Source of the DNA: Carnobacterium_B sp045617425
GTDB lineage: Bacteria; Bacillota; Bacilli; Lactobacillales; Carnobacteriaceae
Direction: 5' to 3'
DNA length: 64,000 nucleotides
NCBI RefSeq assembly: GCF_045617425.1
Contig: NZ_JAZLIO010000015.1
Location: 124,001-188,000, forward strand
The number at the start of each line of letters is the position of its first letter. Positions within the stretch are counted from its first letter, which is position 1. The notes under the pieces are model-generated. The model made no database searches and was not told the DNA's origin. It was given only the letters and a program-made list of their open reading frames with translations. Shown piece after piece: positions 50,547 to 59,694 of this stretch. The position numbers and the translations under genes are program-made.

Positions 50547-51173
50547 ATGCATATTGAACCAACAAAACTATACGCAGATCGTCCTGTCATTGGAAACGAT
50601 AGTCAGGTCAAAGATACCACATTCGGTGAATACACTGAAATTGGCAAACAAAATGCGATTGATCACTCAGAATTTGGGAGTTATACGTATACTGGGGATT
50701 ATTGTTTCATCCAAAATTCAAAATTAGGCCGGTTTAACAGTATTGCTGATATGGTTCGAATTGGTCCTACAAACCATCCTTATGAACGTCCTTCTCAACA
50801 TATATTTACTTACAATGGTAGTGGCTATGGTTTCCCTAAAAAAGATACAGATTTCTTAGAGAAAAGACGGGAGAACTACACAACTATTGGCAATGATGTC
50901 TGGATTGGCCATGGCGTGATCATTCAGTCTGGTGTCACTGTGGGAGATGGAGTCGTTATAGGAAGCGGCGCTGTTGTGACTAAAGATATACCACCCTATA
51001 CCATTGTGGCGGGCGTGCCAGCAAAACACATAAAAGATCGCTTTCCAGAAACTATCAAAGAAAAACTTGCTCAAATTGCATGGTGGAATTGGACCCGTCA
51101 AGAATTAGAAGACCGTTATGAAGATTTAAAAATGCCAATTGAATTATTTGTTGAAAAATGGTCAAAAGAATAA
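50547..51173 (+). CDS. hexapeptide-repeat acetyltransferase (xenobiotic/phosphonate-associated type)
   Basis: A 208-residue left-handed beta-helix enzyme. GRFNSIADMVRIGPTNHPYERPSQ carries the catalytic His. WIGHGVIIQSGVTVGDGVVIGSGAVV, PPYTIVAGVPAKHIKDRFPE and AWWNWTRQELE follow, as in chloramphenicol-acetyltransferase-like and Phn-linked relatives. ATG 50547 follows GGAGAGG. No phosphonate genes are nearby, so the acceptor is unknown. Confidence 0.87.
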   Translation: MHIEPTKLYADRPVIGNDSQVKDTTFGEYTEIGKQNAIDHSEFGSYTYTGDYCFIQNSKLGRFNSIADMVRIGPTNHPYERPSQHIFTYNGSGYGFPKKDTDFLEKRRENYTTIGNDVWIGHGVIIQSGVTVGDGVVIGSGAVVTKDIPPYTIVAGVPAKHIKDRFPETIKEKLAQIAWWNWTRQELEDRYEDLKMPIELFVEKWSKE

Positions 51174-51253
51174 AGATAGACTTTAAATTTGTCGATACAA
51201 AACAAGATTATCTCTTTTTTGAGATGCAGCTAATGCAAGCCTATTTTTCATAT

Positions 51254-51287
51254 AAAAAAAGCGTGAGACAGCTGCTCACGTTTTTTT
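51254..51287. terminator. bidirectional terminator
   Basis: AAAAAAAGCGTGAG/CTCACGTTTTTTT with an ACAGCTG loop lies between the hexapeptide transferase gene and the small zinc-ribbon gene. Confidence 0.9.
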
Positions 51288-51360
51288 AATTAGATTTAAT
51301 TTTTGACTTCTGTTATTTTATGCTCCTCATTTGACAAGGAGGTCTTGTAGTCACTATATA

Positions 51361-51570
51361 TTAGAATGCCTCTTTTAGTGGTTGACAAACTTCGCACTTG
51401 CGTTGATTTTTATTTTTAAATTTTGTAAAGGATTTCTCAAATGTATTGCCACATGCACATTCAAATTGTAGTTTTTGAGAAAAACCACGATATTCTGTTG
51501 TTAGCAACTTGCTATCCGAATTTTTCCCAACAAATTCCTTGATTGAATCGATTGTCCATTGTTTATTCAT
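51361..51570 (-). CDS. small putative zinc-ribbon protein
   Basis: A 69-residue protein. Its Cys pattern is ECACGNTF, then KCEVCQ, consistent with one treble-clef or ribbon zinc site. The first half (WTIDSIKEFVGKN) is helical. The start follows GGAGGTG, which a nearby CCTCC could mask. Similar small modules occur in phage and homing-endonuclease proteins, but there is no such context here. Function unknown. Confidence 0.65.
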   Translation of the reverse strand: MNKQWTIDSIKEFVGKNSDSKLLTTEYRGFSQKLQFECACGNTFEKSFTKFKNKNQRKCEVCQPLKEAF

Positions 51571-51577
51571 TTTCTTA

Positions 51578-51605
51578 CACCTCCATATTTATTGATAGGC
51601 GGAGG
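51578..51605 (-). promoter_or_regulatory. inverted repeat masking the ribosome site of the zinc-ribbon gene
   Basis: On the minus strand CCTCC (51605-51601) can pair with the Shine-Dalgarno GGAGG (51584-51580) across about 16 AT-rich bases, so translation could be structure-controlled. Confidence 0.4.
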
Positions 51606-51750
51606 CTTTTTTGGCATCCGTTCTAAGTAAAATCGTCATTACCCTAAGCTCCTTATTTTAACATGAATTGACACAATTAAATAGATGAAGAAGGGAATTA
51701 GCTTTTCTATTTGTCCTTGAATCTTGTATTTTATAACGTTCTTTGAATGC

Positions 51751-51791
51751 AAAGAATATAATCTCGCTAATGATTCGAGATCATATTCTTT
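51751..51791 (-). terminator. hairpin after the ECF/PHP operon
   Basis: A 16-base stem AAAGAATATAATCTCG/CGAGATCATATTCTTT (one mismatch). T tracts are poor. A second palindrome TTCTTTG-AATG-CAAAGAA (51740-51757) overlaps it. The rest of 51606-51750 shows nothing. Confidence 0.6.
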
Positions 51792-51803
51792 CTGTTTCAT
51801 AGA

Positions 51804-52592
51804 TTAAAGTTTAATTTTAGCTAAGTTGATATCGTAACGCCCGCCTACTTTTTGTAATTCTTTTAACGCTTTTTTCAGTAGCGTTGCTGCTTCGACTTTC
51901 TGACTGATGCCCTTATCGATTTCGACAGTATAAGCTTTTTTTTCAATTTCATATTTCAGTGCATCAATGGTATTCACGTCTTTGTCAAAATCATTGTACA
52001 ACACACCATATTGGAGATACTGATGTGTATCACTTCCCGCTAAAACCGGCTTATTGTATTTAGCAGCTATGGCTTCAATATTTTTTCTATTACTTAATCC
52101 CATCAATCCTGTATCTTTTCCATTCAAGTCAAAGAAGTCATAACAGTCGATCAAATCATCCGATAATGTTAGATTGTTGCAGCCACTTCGGTAAACATGT
52201 GCAGCCCCGAAAAGCACATTGTATTCTTTGATGATAGAAAACAAGTCTTCTGCGGGTAGAAATGCTTCATCTAGTTCTGGTAAAACGCGACGACGGATTT
52301 CCAAAATATCTTCAAATCGTCCGATAACTAAATTATGTCCACCTTCTTGAATATCTACTTCTAATCCAGGAAATACACGTACACCTTCTACTAAATAAGT
52401 GTCTCCATCTTTCGGGTAGTGCTCTGTAATGTAGCCATAAATTTTTTCGAATTCTTGAGTGTTGAAATGCTCCGTCAGACAGAGTGCATCCAAGCCTCTT
52501 GCTTTTGCCTCTTTAAATAACTGTACAGTATATTCTTCTGAGAATGGTAAGTTTTTAGCTAATTTACCATGCGTGTGAAAATCTATTTTCAA
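51804..52592 (-). CDS. PHP-domain metal-dependent phosphoesterase
   Basis: A 262-residue cytosolic PHP protein. The metal motifs are DFHTHGKLAKN, LCLTEHFNT, FPGLEVDIQEGGHN, FGAAHVYRSG and LAGSDTHQYLQYG. It is the last gene of the ECF transporter operon, 15 bases after EcfT. That position suggests it dephosphorylates or hydrolyses the imported compound or its product (inference). It is unlike the HisJ-type gene at 29 kb apart from the shared fold. Confidence 0.87.
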   Translation of the reverse strand: MKIDFHTHGKLAKNLPFSEEYTVQLFKEAKARGLDALCLTEHFNTQEFEKIYGYITEHYPKDGDTYLVEGVRVFPGLEVDIQEGGHNLVIGRFEDILEIRRRVLPELDEAFLPAEDLFSIIKEYNVLFGAAHVYRSGCNNLTLSDDLIDCYDFFDLNGKDTGLMGLSNRKNIEAIAAKYNKPVLAGSDTHQYLQYGVLYNDFDKDVNTIDALKYEIEKKAYTVEIDKGISQKVEAATLLKKALKELQKVGGRYDINLAKIKL

Positions 52593-52607
52593 AATAAGTT
52601 CCTCCGT

Positions 52608-53444
52608 TTAAACTAATTTAGGTGCGATAAGCGCTGCCGTAACGACTAAAGCAAAATACAAAACTGAACTTGCTAAAAATGCAAAATCTTTTGAAGTGAA
52701 GTTTAATGTTTTCAATTTCATTTTTTTCACCCTAGGATCGGTCATTGAATTACGATAGCCTTTTATTTCCAATGCTTCTACTGTTGTTCGGCTTCGTTTA
52801 GCCATATTCAACATCAAGGGATAGAATGAACGCATGACGATTTTTAACTGATACATAATGAAACGGATTTTACCCATAAAGCCAGTTGAATCGGGTTGTA
52901 CGCCCCTCAATCGATAAGAAAGATTGATACTCTGGAATTCTTCCATAATGATCGGTAAGATTCGGTAACCATAAGAAATACTGAATGCGAACTGATCAGG
53001 TAAACCAATCGATAAGAGTCCATTAGATAATTTATCAGGATCCATCCCCGCAAAGGTCGTAATCGAAGCTAATGAGACAACGCCGATTTTCAATGTCAGC
53101 TGGAGCACTGGAATCAGTGCAGACCAATCACCACCGAATAATAAGATGAATAGAAACAGAAAACCTGTTTCTGACAAAAGTCCGATACAAAAGACGAATA
53201 AAATAAGAGGCACTGTTCGTGCTAATTTAGTCGTGATGGCTACAAAAATAAATAAGCCGGCTAATACCCAATAATTTGTAATGAACCAGGGAATGATCCC
53301 AAAGAGCACATACCAGATGAATAATGTACGTGGATCTAGTAAGGCAACAAAAGTTTCATCATTTCCATAAGCATTTTTCAACACTTGATTTTTCAAGGTC
53401 GTGATCGTAAATTTATCTAAGAAATTTTCATTCACTTTCATCAT
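52608..53444 (-). CDS. ECF transporter transmembrane coupling protein EcfT
   Basis: A 278-residue membrane protein with about five to six helices and two basic coupling motifs in the cytosolic helices (NLSYRLRGVQ and VEALEIKGYR). These dock on the ATPases. It overlaps the ATPase gene by 4 bases. Because it is encoded with its own ATPase and S component, the transporter is a dedicated (group I) ECF system. Confidence 0.9.
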   Translation of the reverse strand: MMKVNENFLDKFTITTLKNQVLKNAYGNDETFVALLDPRTLFIWYVLFGIIPWFITNYWVLAGLFIFVAITTKLARTVPLILFVFCIGLLSETGFLFLFILLFGGDWSALIPVLQLTLKIGVVSLASITTFAGMDPDKLSNGLLSIGLPDQFAFSISYGYRILPIIMEEFQSINLSYRLRGVQPDSTGFMGKIRFIMYQLKIVMRSFYPLMLNMAKRSRTTVEALEIKGYRNSMTDPRVKKMKLKTLNFTSKDFAFLASSVLYFALVVTAALIAPKLV

Positions 53445-55153
53445 GACAAGACCCCTTCTTTCTTCTGTAACTGATCCACAAATTGATCAACTGTATAGAT
53501 AGAAGCATCCGAATTCATCGATTTTGCCAATTTAAAGATTTCTGGCGGATCGATTCCAGCTAACTGAAGTAATGTTTCATCATGAAAAATCTCTTCTCTT
53601 GTACCGTTTCCAATAACTTTCCCTTCATGAAGAACAACAATTCGATTCGCCCACTCTGCTACCAACTGCATATCATGTGTGGCAATAATAGTCGTTTCCA
53701 AGCTATCTTTCAGATCATCAAGCGTTTTCGTAATACTTTTTCTTGTTGCAATATCCAGATTGGCTGTGGGTTCATCCAATAGCATGATTTGCGGATTCAA
53801 CGCTACCCCGATCGCTAGAGAAGCTCTGCGCATCTGTCCTCCACTAAGTAGCCGTCCATCTCTTTCAGCTAGCTCTACTAAATCAAACTGGCGTAACAGA
53901 GCCTCTGTTCGTTCTTTATAGTCTTTGATATTTCTTGCTTTCATTGAAAAAGCAATATCGCGTTTGATGCTGTCATCGATAAACATATTCTCAGGATTCT
54001 GATAAACATAACTGATTGTATCTGAGATCTGCTCCGGTTTTAACCGGATAATGTCTTTACCATCCAACTCTATTTCTCCGCTGTCTGGTTTGATTAGTCC
54101 TGTCAGTAACTTAAGCAGCGTTGATTTACCTGCACCGTTATTTCCAATCAGTGCTACTCTCTCTCCCTTATTGATTGTAAGATTCAATGAATCAAAGATA
54201 GGTTTTTTATCTCCTTTGATCATATCGTAGCTGAGCGAAACGTCTTTTAAATAAATCATGACATCATCCTGTTTTGAACGAACACTAGGCATGGTTTTTT
54301 CAACAGTCTGTAGTGCATACTCTTTGAAATAATCTTTCCCTTGATCGTGATTGATTGGCAGGGTTAAAGCATTCCTTTCAGAAATTTGAGCTAACTGATG
54401 TGCTGCTTGAGTAATTTGTGGTGGAAAGATCGAGCCTTCCATCAATTCTTCTACTCTAACGAGCGCTTCTTTTACAGGTAATTTCCACTGAATTCGATTG
54501 TCTTTCATGAAAATAACCGAATCGCAATATTTACCAATAAAGTCTGTATGGTGTTCAATCACAACAATCGTCTTGCCTAATTCTTTATTAAATCGCTTCA
54601 GTACATCATACGTTTTGAGTGCATGATAAGGATCCAGTTGCGCTATCGGTTCATCCAAAATCAAGATATCTGGTCTTAAAGCTGTCATTCCTGCTAACGC
54701 CAGTAAATGCTTCTGACCACCAGATAGCTGCCAGATATACTCATCCGATTGTTCTTCTAACCCCGTTAACTCTAAGGCTTCCATCCCACGTTCAACATAG
54801 TCTTCCAAACCATTGTTCAGACATGAAAAAGCAGCATCATCCAACACTTTTGGACGAATCAACTGGTTTTCAAAATCCTGATAGACATAGCCAATCGTAT
54901 GTGCCAAGTCCGAAACAGTTGAATCCACAGTTTCCACTCCATTTATTTTAAGGGATCCGCTCACATCACCATCGATAAAATGTGGAATCACTCCATTCAA
55001 CAATTTGCATAAAGTTGATTTACCCGTTCCATTGTTTCCAACGATAGCTACGAACTCTCCATCTTCAATCGTTAAATTGATCTCTTCCAGTTGATATTTT
55101 TCCTGACTTGGATAATTAAAGTAGAGATTTTTGATCTCAATCAAATTACTCAC
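53441..55153 (-). CDS. ECF transporter ATPase, two ABC domains fused
   Basis: A 570-residue protein combining EcfA and EcfA' in one chain. The first domain has Walker A GNNGTGKST, signature LSGGQKHLLALA and Walker B ILILDEPIAQLD. The second, from about residue 300, has GNNGAGKST, LLSGGQMRRASLA and IMLLDEPTANLD. The two domains drive import of the S-component ligand. It overlaps the S-component gene by 8 bases. Confidence 0.92.
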   Translation of the reverse strand: MSNLIEIKNLYFNYPSQEKYQLEEINLTIEDGEFVAIVGNNGTGKSTLCKLLNGVIPHFIDGDVSGSLKINGVETVDSTVSDLAHTIGYVYQDFENQLIRPKVLDDAAFSCLNNGLEDYVERGMEALELTGLEEQSDEYIWQLSGGQKHLLALAGMTALRPDILILDEPIAQLDPYHALKTYDVLKRFNKELGKTIVVIEHHTDFIGKYCDSVIFMKDNRIQWKLPVKEALVRVEELMEGSIFPPQITQAAHQLAQISERNALTLPINHDQGKDYFKEYALQTVEKTMPSVRSKQDDVMIYLKDVSLSYDMIKGDKKPIFDSLNLTINKGERVALIGNNGAGKSTLLKLLTGLIKPDSGEIELDGKDIIRLKPEQISDTISYVYQNPENMFIDDSIKRDIAFSMKARNIKDYKERTEALLRQFDLVELAERDGRLLSGGQMRRASLAIGVALNPQIMLLDEPTANLDIATRKSITKTLDDLKDSLETTIIATHDMQLVAEWANRIVVLHEGKVIGNGTREEIFHDETLLQLAGIDPPEIFKLAKSMNSDASIYTVDQFVDQLQKKEGVLS

Positions 55154-56000
55154 CTACACCAATCGTTTTATTTTTTCTGATAACAAGTATAATGCCTACG
55201 ATCAAAACTAACGTAATGACAATGCCTGCAAACACTGCTTCAGGACTTTCAGCCCAGCTTGCTTCCCAGTCAATAAAGTTGATTCCCGTTTCTGCCATAA
55301 ATTCAGTTGTGACGGCGATTAGGAAGAAACCGATTGCCATCAAAATGGCTTTGACATTTAATACTGCTCCAAATGAAGGTCTATTTTCAGGGGTTCTTGG
55401 ACGCATCCCTAATAATGGTTCAATTTTTTTATATAGTCTTGGGACTAAGAATAACGTTGGGAGCACACAGAATAAGATTCCAGAGAATAGCAAATCATTG
55501 ACTATGGCAAATCCTTCAGTGAAAAATACTGATTCAGGCAACCCTTGAACAGCTTCAAAGTCTTCAATCGCAAACACCACTTTTGAAATGTCGACTAATC
55601 CCCCTAAAAATTGGTGAATGAAGATGCCCGTAAACGAAGCGATAGCAACTTGGACTTTATTAAGAGGATCATTGACCATCATTCCAGCAATATAGATGCC
55701 TAAAGAGAAAAGAACAAATTTTTCAACTTCTCCGACACCACCGAATTGGCCTAACATAATTTCACTAAAAATCACTTCTCCAGTAGCTGCACCTAATGCA
55801 GCTGATAGTGGATCAAATAAAATTGCTAACGTTAAGGGAATAAAAGCAAAATACTCAACTGATAATTCAACGATACCCAATTGAACAGATGGAATCAATT
55901 CTGTGAACAATGTAGCCAGACCGTATAAAGACATAGATAAGACGAAAATCATCATCTTTTGTGCTTGCGTAAGTTCCGTTCGTTTTCCTTTTAAATGCAA
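55146..56000 (-). CDS. ECF transporter substrate-binding (S) component, ligand unknown
   Basis: A 284-residue membrane protein. About six helices in the first 200 residues match the S-component plan (SMSLYGLATLFTEL, VELSVEYFAFIPLTLAILFDPLSAALGAATGE). Extra C-terminal helices make it longer than the usual 170-200 residues. I cannot assign it to a known vitamin or metal S family. The gene leads the operon and faces an RpiR regulator, pointing to a sugar-like or phosphorylated ligand. Confidence 0.82.
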   Translation of the reverse strand: MHLKGKRTELTQAQKMMIFVLSMSLYGLATLFTELIPSVQLGIVELSVEYFAFIPLTLAILFDPLSAALGAATGEVIFSEIMLGQFGGVGEVEKFVLFSLGIYIAGMMVNDPLNKVQVAIASFTGIFIHQFLGGLVDISKVVFAIEDFEAVQGLPESVFFTEGFAIVNDLLFSGILFCVLPTLFLVPRLYKKIEPLLGMRPRTPENRPSFGAVLNVKAILMAIGFFLIAVTTEFMAETGINFIDWEASWAESPEAVFAGIVITLVLIVGIILVIRKNKTIGVGE

Positions 56001-56202
56001 AGTAATTCCTCCAATAGTTTATGTTTTATTTAGTACATGGTTATCTTACCGAACGAATGTAAATTACCCGCAAATTTAAAGTAAAAATGTAGTATTTTTT
56101 TCATTAAAATAAATAAAAGAAAATTAATTTTCATTGACGAACTCATTAAACCTGAAAAATTATGCTACAATAAATGATAAGTAACCCTTAAAGGAGGAAA
56201 AC

Positions 56203-57042
56203 ATGGCTACACATACCTTTACCATTCCTAAGGATTCCCTGACCAAAAGTCAGCTTATAATATTGGAATATATCTACTCAAACATTGAAACGATTCCTTT
56301 TTTAACCATAACAGAGATCTCTAATAAACTAGGAATCAGCGATGCAACCATTACTCGTTTTTCAAAAAAAGTTGGTTATCCGTCATTTAAAGAAATGAAA
56401 ATGGCTATTTTATCTGATATACAAGTCTCACCTGCTAAAAAACTCCAAAATAGTTTTGAAGAAGGTAAATTGAATGATAAAGACAATTTACTCATTTTCA
56501 AAGAAATTCAGCATTTGATAGAAACCGTCTCTCATTTGGATATGCAAACATTGAATCAGGCGATTCACTTACTGTTAAAAGCTAAAAAAATCTATGTATT
56601 TGCCAAAGGTGCTGCTAAAAGTCCTGCTGACTTACTCGTTTTCCGTTTGAATCGCTTTAACTTGGATATCCAGCTCGTGACTGCAAGTGGTTCAGAACTT
56701 TTCGAGAAATTAAATAACCTTTCTCAAGAAGATGCCATTGTCCTTTTTGGGTTCGGTTCTGTCCCTAGAGAAATCAAACTGGTAGAAGACTATGGAAAAA
56801 AAATCAAAGTTCCTATTCTGTCTTTTGCAGACAGGCATTATAACTCTACTTCTGAAGAAGGCGTTATAACCTTTTTTGTAGCACGAGGCCTACCCGATGA
56901 CTACCATTCCATGACGTCGGTAGTAGCCCTGATTGATACGTTGATCGTTGAAATGGCGAAACAAATGCCTGAAGAAAGAAAACAACATCTTGAAAATTTA
57001 TTTTCACTTAAAGAGGCTTATAAGCATAATGTTCCAAGATAA
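56203..57042 (+). CDS. RpiR/MurR-family regulator with SIS domain
   Basis: A 279-residue regulator. The HTH_6 domain is at about 1-80 (ISNKLGISDATITRFSKKVGYPSFKEMKMAIL). A SIS domain from about 115 (KIYVFAKGAAKSPADLLVFRLNRF, AIVLFGFGSVPREIKLVEDYG) would bind a phosphosugar. AAAGGAGGAAA precedes the ATG. It is divergent from the ECF/PHP operon, its likely target. Confidence 0.88.
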   Translation: MATHTFTIPKDSLTKSQLIILEYIYSNIETIPFLTITEISNKLGISDATITRFSKKVGYPSFKEMKMAILSDIQVSPAKKLQNSFEEGKLNDKDNLLIFKEIQHLIETVSHLDMQTLNQAIHLLLKAKKIYVFAKGAAKSPADLLVFRLNRFNLDIQLVTASGSELFEKLNNLSQEDAIVLFGFGSVPREIKLVEDYGKKIKVPILSFADRHYNSTSEEGVITFFVARGLPDDYHSMTSVVALIDTLIVEMAKQMPEERKQHLENLFSLKEAYKHNVPR

Positions 57043-57153
57043 TTTAACGTTATGGCTATCAATGGAATCATTTTCTAGTTGCTTAATCTATTTTTATACT
57101 AGAGCAAAACTCGTGATCAAAGTAAAATAATATACTTTTATATTGATTTTCAA

Positions 57154-57207
57154 AAAAAGAACCACCCTTTTCTGTCATCATTATATGACAGAAAAGAGTG
57201 GTCTATT
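57154..57207 (-). terminator. terminator of the YtxH-like gene
   Basis: An 18-base stem ACCACCCTTTTCTGTCAT/ATGACAGAAAAGAGTGGT (one mismatch) with a seven-T run on the minus strand. Confidence 0.88.
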
Positions 57208-57216
57208 TTGATTTAA

Positions 57217-57765
57217 TTATTTTTCTTCTTCTACTAATTCTTCTTCAGAATCATAGCCTAGATCATCTAATGTTTCATCCAATTTATCAGCTGGAATAGT
57301 TTGATCTTCAGTTGGTTCCGCCGGTGTACCATGAACATTTCCATGCACTGATTCTGGTTCATCGGAAGGAGCACCTTTATGTTCTATATCCGTCTTCTTT
57401 ATGTGGTTCTCTTTCATGTCTTGAGCTTTTTCTACGCCCTTTTCTTTCCATTCTTTCCCTTTTTCCATGCCAGTATCTTTTGCATCAGCGAACTTATCTT
57501 TTATATCTGTTCGTAAGGCTTTCCCAGATTTAGGTGCAAACAACAATCCAGCTAACGCACCTGCTATCGGTAAAATAATTAATTTTGCTAGTTCCATTCG
57601 TTTTACTTTTTTGGGCATTGCTTTAGTGACTCCCTTAGCAAGCATTTTATCTGTCTTCATCTTTGATTTAGCTAATTGATGTGTTGAAGGAAGATAATCT
57701 TTGGCCATATCAAATGCGTCATGTGCGTGTTCCTTACCCATATGGATTAATTTTGATTTTTTCAT
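57217..57765 (-). CDS. YtxH-domain protein
   Basis: A 182-residue protein. A YtxH segment covers about 58-100: one hydrophobic helix (LIILPIAGALAGLLFAPKSG) then KALRTDIKDKFADAK. A Lys/Glu-rich helical stretch and an acidic, low-complexity C-terminus (DETLDDLGYDSEEELVEEEK) follow. YtxH proteins are general-stress, membrane-associated proteins of unknown role. AAAGGAGC precedes the ATG. It is monocistronic. Confidence 0.85.
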   Translation of the reverse strand: MKKSKLIHMGKEHAHDAFDMAKDYLPSTHQLAKSKMKTDKMLAKGVTKAMPKKVKRMELAKLIILPIAGALAGLLFAPKSGKALRTDIKDKFADAKDTGMEKGKEWKEKGVEKAQDMKENHIKKTDIEHKGAPSDEPESVHGNVHGTPAEPTEDQTIPADKLDETLDDLGYDSEEELVEEEK

Positions 57766-58009
57766 TTTATTCGTGCTCCTTTCAATTTTGTTTTTCTATT
57801 TTGCCATCTAACGATCTAATACTATCTATATGAACATCATATAACACAAAAGGCATTGTCCAAAACAAAAGGCATTAAGAATAAAAGAAAAATCTATATT
57901 TCACTGTTTATGCAGAGTCATTCTTTTAGAATCGAGTATTTTAGATTTATAAACTTACTATCTTGTTCAATAGAATAATTCCATCGGATGCATCTTTATT
58001 CCTAAAAAT

Positions 58010-59551
58010 TCATTTCGATAAAGAGTGCCTTTTTACATAATCAGCTGCTTGCTGACCAGCTTGGCGTCCAAAAACAATAATTTCTGCAACTGAGTTCCCA
58101 CCAATACGATTATTCCCATGTAATCCTCCAGCCAATTCACCTGCAGCATACAACCCTTTAATTGGTTGATTTTCTGTATTCAACACTTCGGTTTGCATGT
58201 TTACTTTAATGCCTCCCATTGTATAGTGAACTCCTGGAGCAATTTTTATTGCATAATAATTTGGCTTAGCTAAGTCGTTTTCCATTGCAGTAGTACGATT
58301 AAATTCTTCGTCCATCTTATTTGCAACACTTTGATTCCATGTGACAACACTTCTATGTAATTGATTACCAGGTATATTGATTTTCTCTGCTAACTCTTTT
58401 ATGTCTTTACCGCTACTAACGTATTCCATTTTTTCATAAAAATCAATTGCTTTTGCTCGGTCCCGTACTCCTTGATCAAAAATCAAGTAAGCTGATTTTT
58501 CCGGCAAATCAGTAATAGCCTCAGAAACTTTATCGCGCGTAGTTAACTCATTAACAAAACGATTTCCTGTTTGGTTTACGAGGATAGCTCCTTCGCCACG
58601 AACGACTTCTCCTATTAAAATTCCTTTATCTTGCTGAACTGTTGGATGGATTTGAATTTGGTCCATACCAATCGTTTGACCGCCTAGATTTTCGATCATT
58701 TTGATTCCGTCACCTATACTGCCTTTTTGATTAGTTGTTACATAGTCTTTTAAATCTGGTCTAAATTTCCCAATCAGTTCTTTACTTGCCCCAAAACCTC
58801 CAGTTGCAACTACAACAGCTTTTCCTGTGAGCGTTTTAGGTTCTAATCCTTTTATTTTAAAGGTTACCTCATTAACCTTACCCTCATTTTCATTGAGAGC
58901 TGTCACACTTGTATCTACGAGAATTGGAATGTTTCGTTTGTGGACAGCTTTTACTAATCCTTTAACCAAATAGCCGCCAATTGCTGAACCGTCGGATGGA
59001 CGATGTGTCCTTTTTTGATTCATTCCGCCAGTTATAGTTAAATTATCTACAGTCATTCCATTCTCATCTAGCCAATCAATCGCTGCGGCAGAGTGATCCA
59101 CAAAGTAACGCAACAACTCTTTATCATTCGTACCGTAACCGCCCGCTAACGTTTCCTCGTAAAAAGCCTCATTGCTATCCTCTATTCCTTCAGCCTTTTG
59201 GAACTTGGTAGTTGAAGCATTCATACCACTTGATGATTTTGCAGTATTCCCTCCAACTATCGGCATTTTTTCTAAAATGACAGGATTTAGACCAGCATCT
59301 TTCACTTCAATAGCTGCAGTCATTCCTGCACCACTTGCGCCAACAATAATGACATCATACGAATCTTTCAACTCACTAAAATGAGTATATTCCTGTTTTA
59401 AAGCATTTGATTTAACTTCAGTTTCCTTAGCAGAATCCTCGTTAGCTTCATTATTTTTTGATCCTTTATTTTTTTCAAGAGCTCTATATGACGCCAAAAA
59501 AATACCAGTACAAAACACGAGTGGAACATGCAAAAAAGATTTCTTTTTCAT
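58010..59551 (-). CDS. membrane-anchored fumarate-reductase-like flavoprotein (FAD_binding_2)
   Basis: A protein of 513 residues. A basic start and hydrophobic segment (KKKSFLHVPLVFCTGIFLAS) are followed by a charged linker, indicating an exported, membrane-tethered flavoprotein. The FAD motif VIIVGASGAGMTAAIEV follows near residue 65. Typical fumarate-reductase text is GGNTAKSSSGMNAS, HPTVQ, RGEGAILVNQTGNRF, HYTMGGIKV and GNNRIGGNSVAE. No FMN-binding domain or haem motif is fused. ATG 59551 fits AAGGAGG better than 59575. It may pass electrons to fumarate or a related acceptor outside the membrane. Confidence 0.86.
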   Translation of the reverse strand: MKKKSFLHVPLVFCTGIFLASYRALEKNKGSKNNEANEDSAKETEVKSNALKQEYTHFSELKDSYDVIIVGASGAGMTAAIEVKDAGLNPVILEKMPIVGGNTAKSSSGMNASTTKFQKAEGIEDSNEAFYEETLAGGYGTNDKELLRYFVDHSAAAIDWLDENGMTVDNLTITGGMNQKRTHRPSDGSAIGGYLVKGLVKAVHKRNIPILVDTSVTALNENEGKVNEVTFKIKGLEPKTLTGKAVVVATGGFGASKELIGKFRPDLKDYVTTNQKGSIGDGIKMIENLGGQTIGMDQIQIHPTVQQDKGILIGEVVRGEGAILVNQTGNRFVNELTTRDKVSEAITDLPEKSAYLIFDQGVRDRAKAIDFYEKMEYVSSGKDIKELAEKINIPGNQLHRSVVTWNQSVANKMDEEFNRTTAMENDLAKPNYYAIKIAPGVHYTMGGIKVNMQTEVLNTENQPIKGLYAAGELAGGLHGNNRIGGNSVAEIIVFGRQAGQQAADYVKRHSLSK

Positions 59552-59646
59552 CATTTCCTCCTTAAAATCCATCATAAAAACTATCCCCTGTGACTCTTTT
59601 ATTTTAACCTATCTTTTGTGAGAAAAAAATACTAGAAGAGATTTAA

Positions 59647-59694
59647 AATAATAAAGCACTTTAGTAACTGTATCTTTTTTCCTCAGTGCTTTTA
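59647..59694 (-). terminator. possible terminator of the purine operon
   Basis: AAAGCACT and AGTGCTTT with a 24-base loop, followed by ATTATTTT on the minus strand. Weak. Confidence 0.45.

Noticed and set aside
50423..50590. 56-codon N-terminal extension of the serA-like gene
   Set aside because: It would overlap the divergent gene start, has no dehydrogenase similarity, and ATG 50422 gives the usual N-terminus.
59480..59551. Lipoprotein signal in the fumarate-reductase-like protein (LVFC)
   Set aside because: Phe before the Cys does not fit a lipobox, so a simple membrane anchor or signal peptide is preferred.
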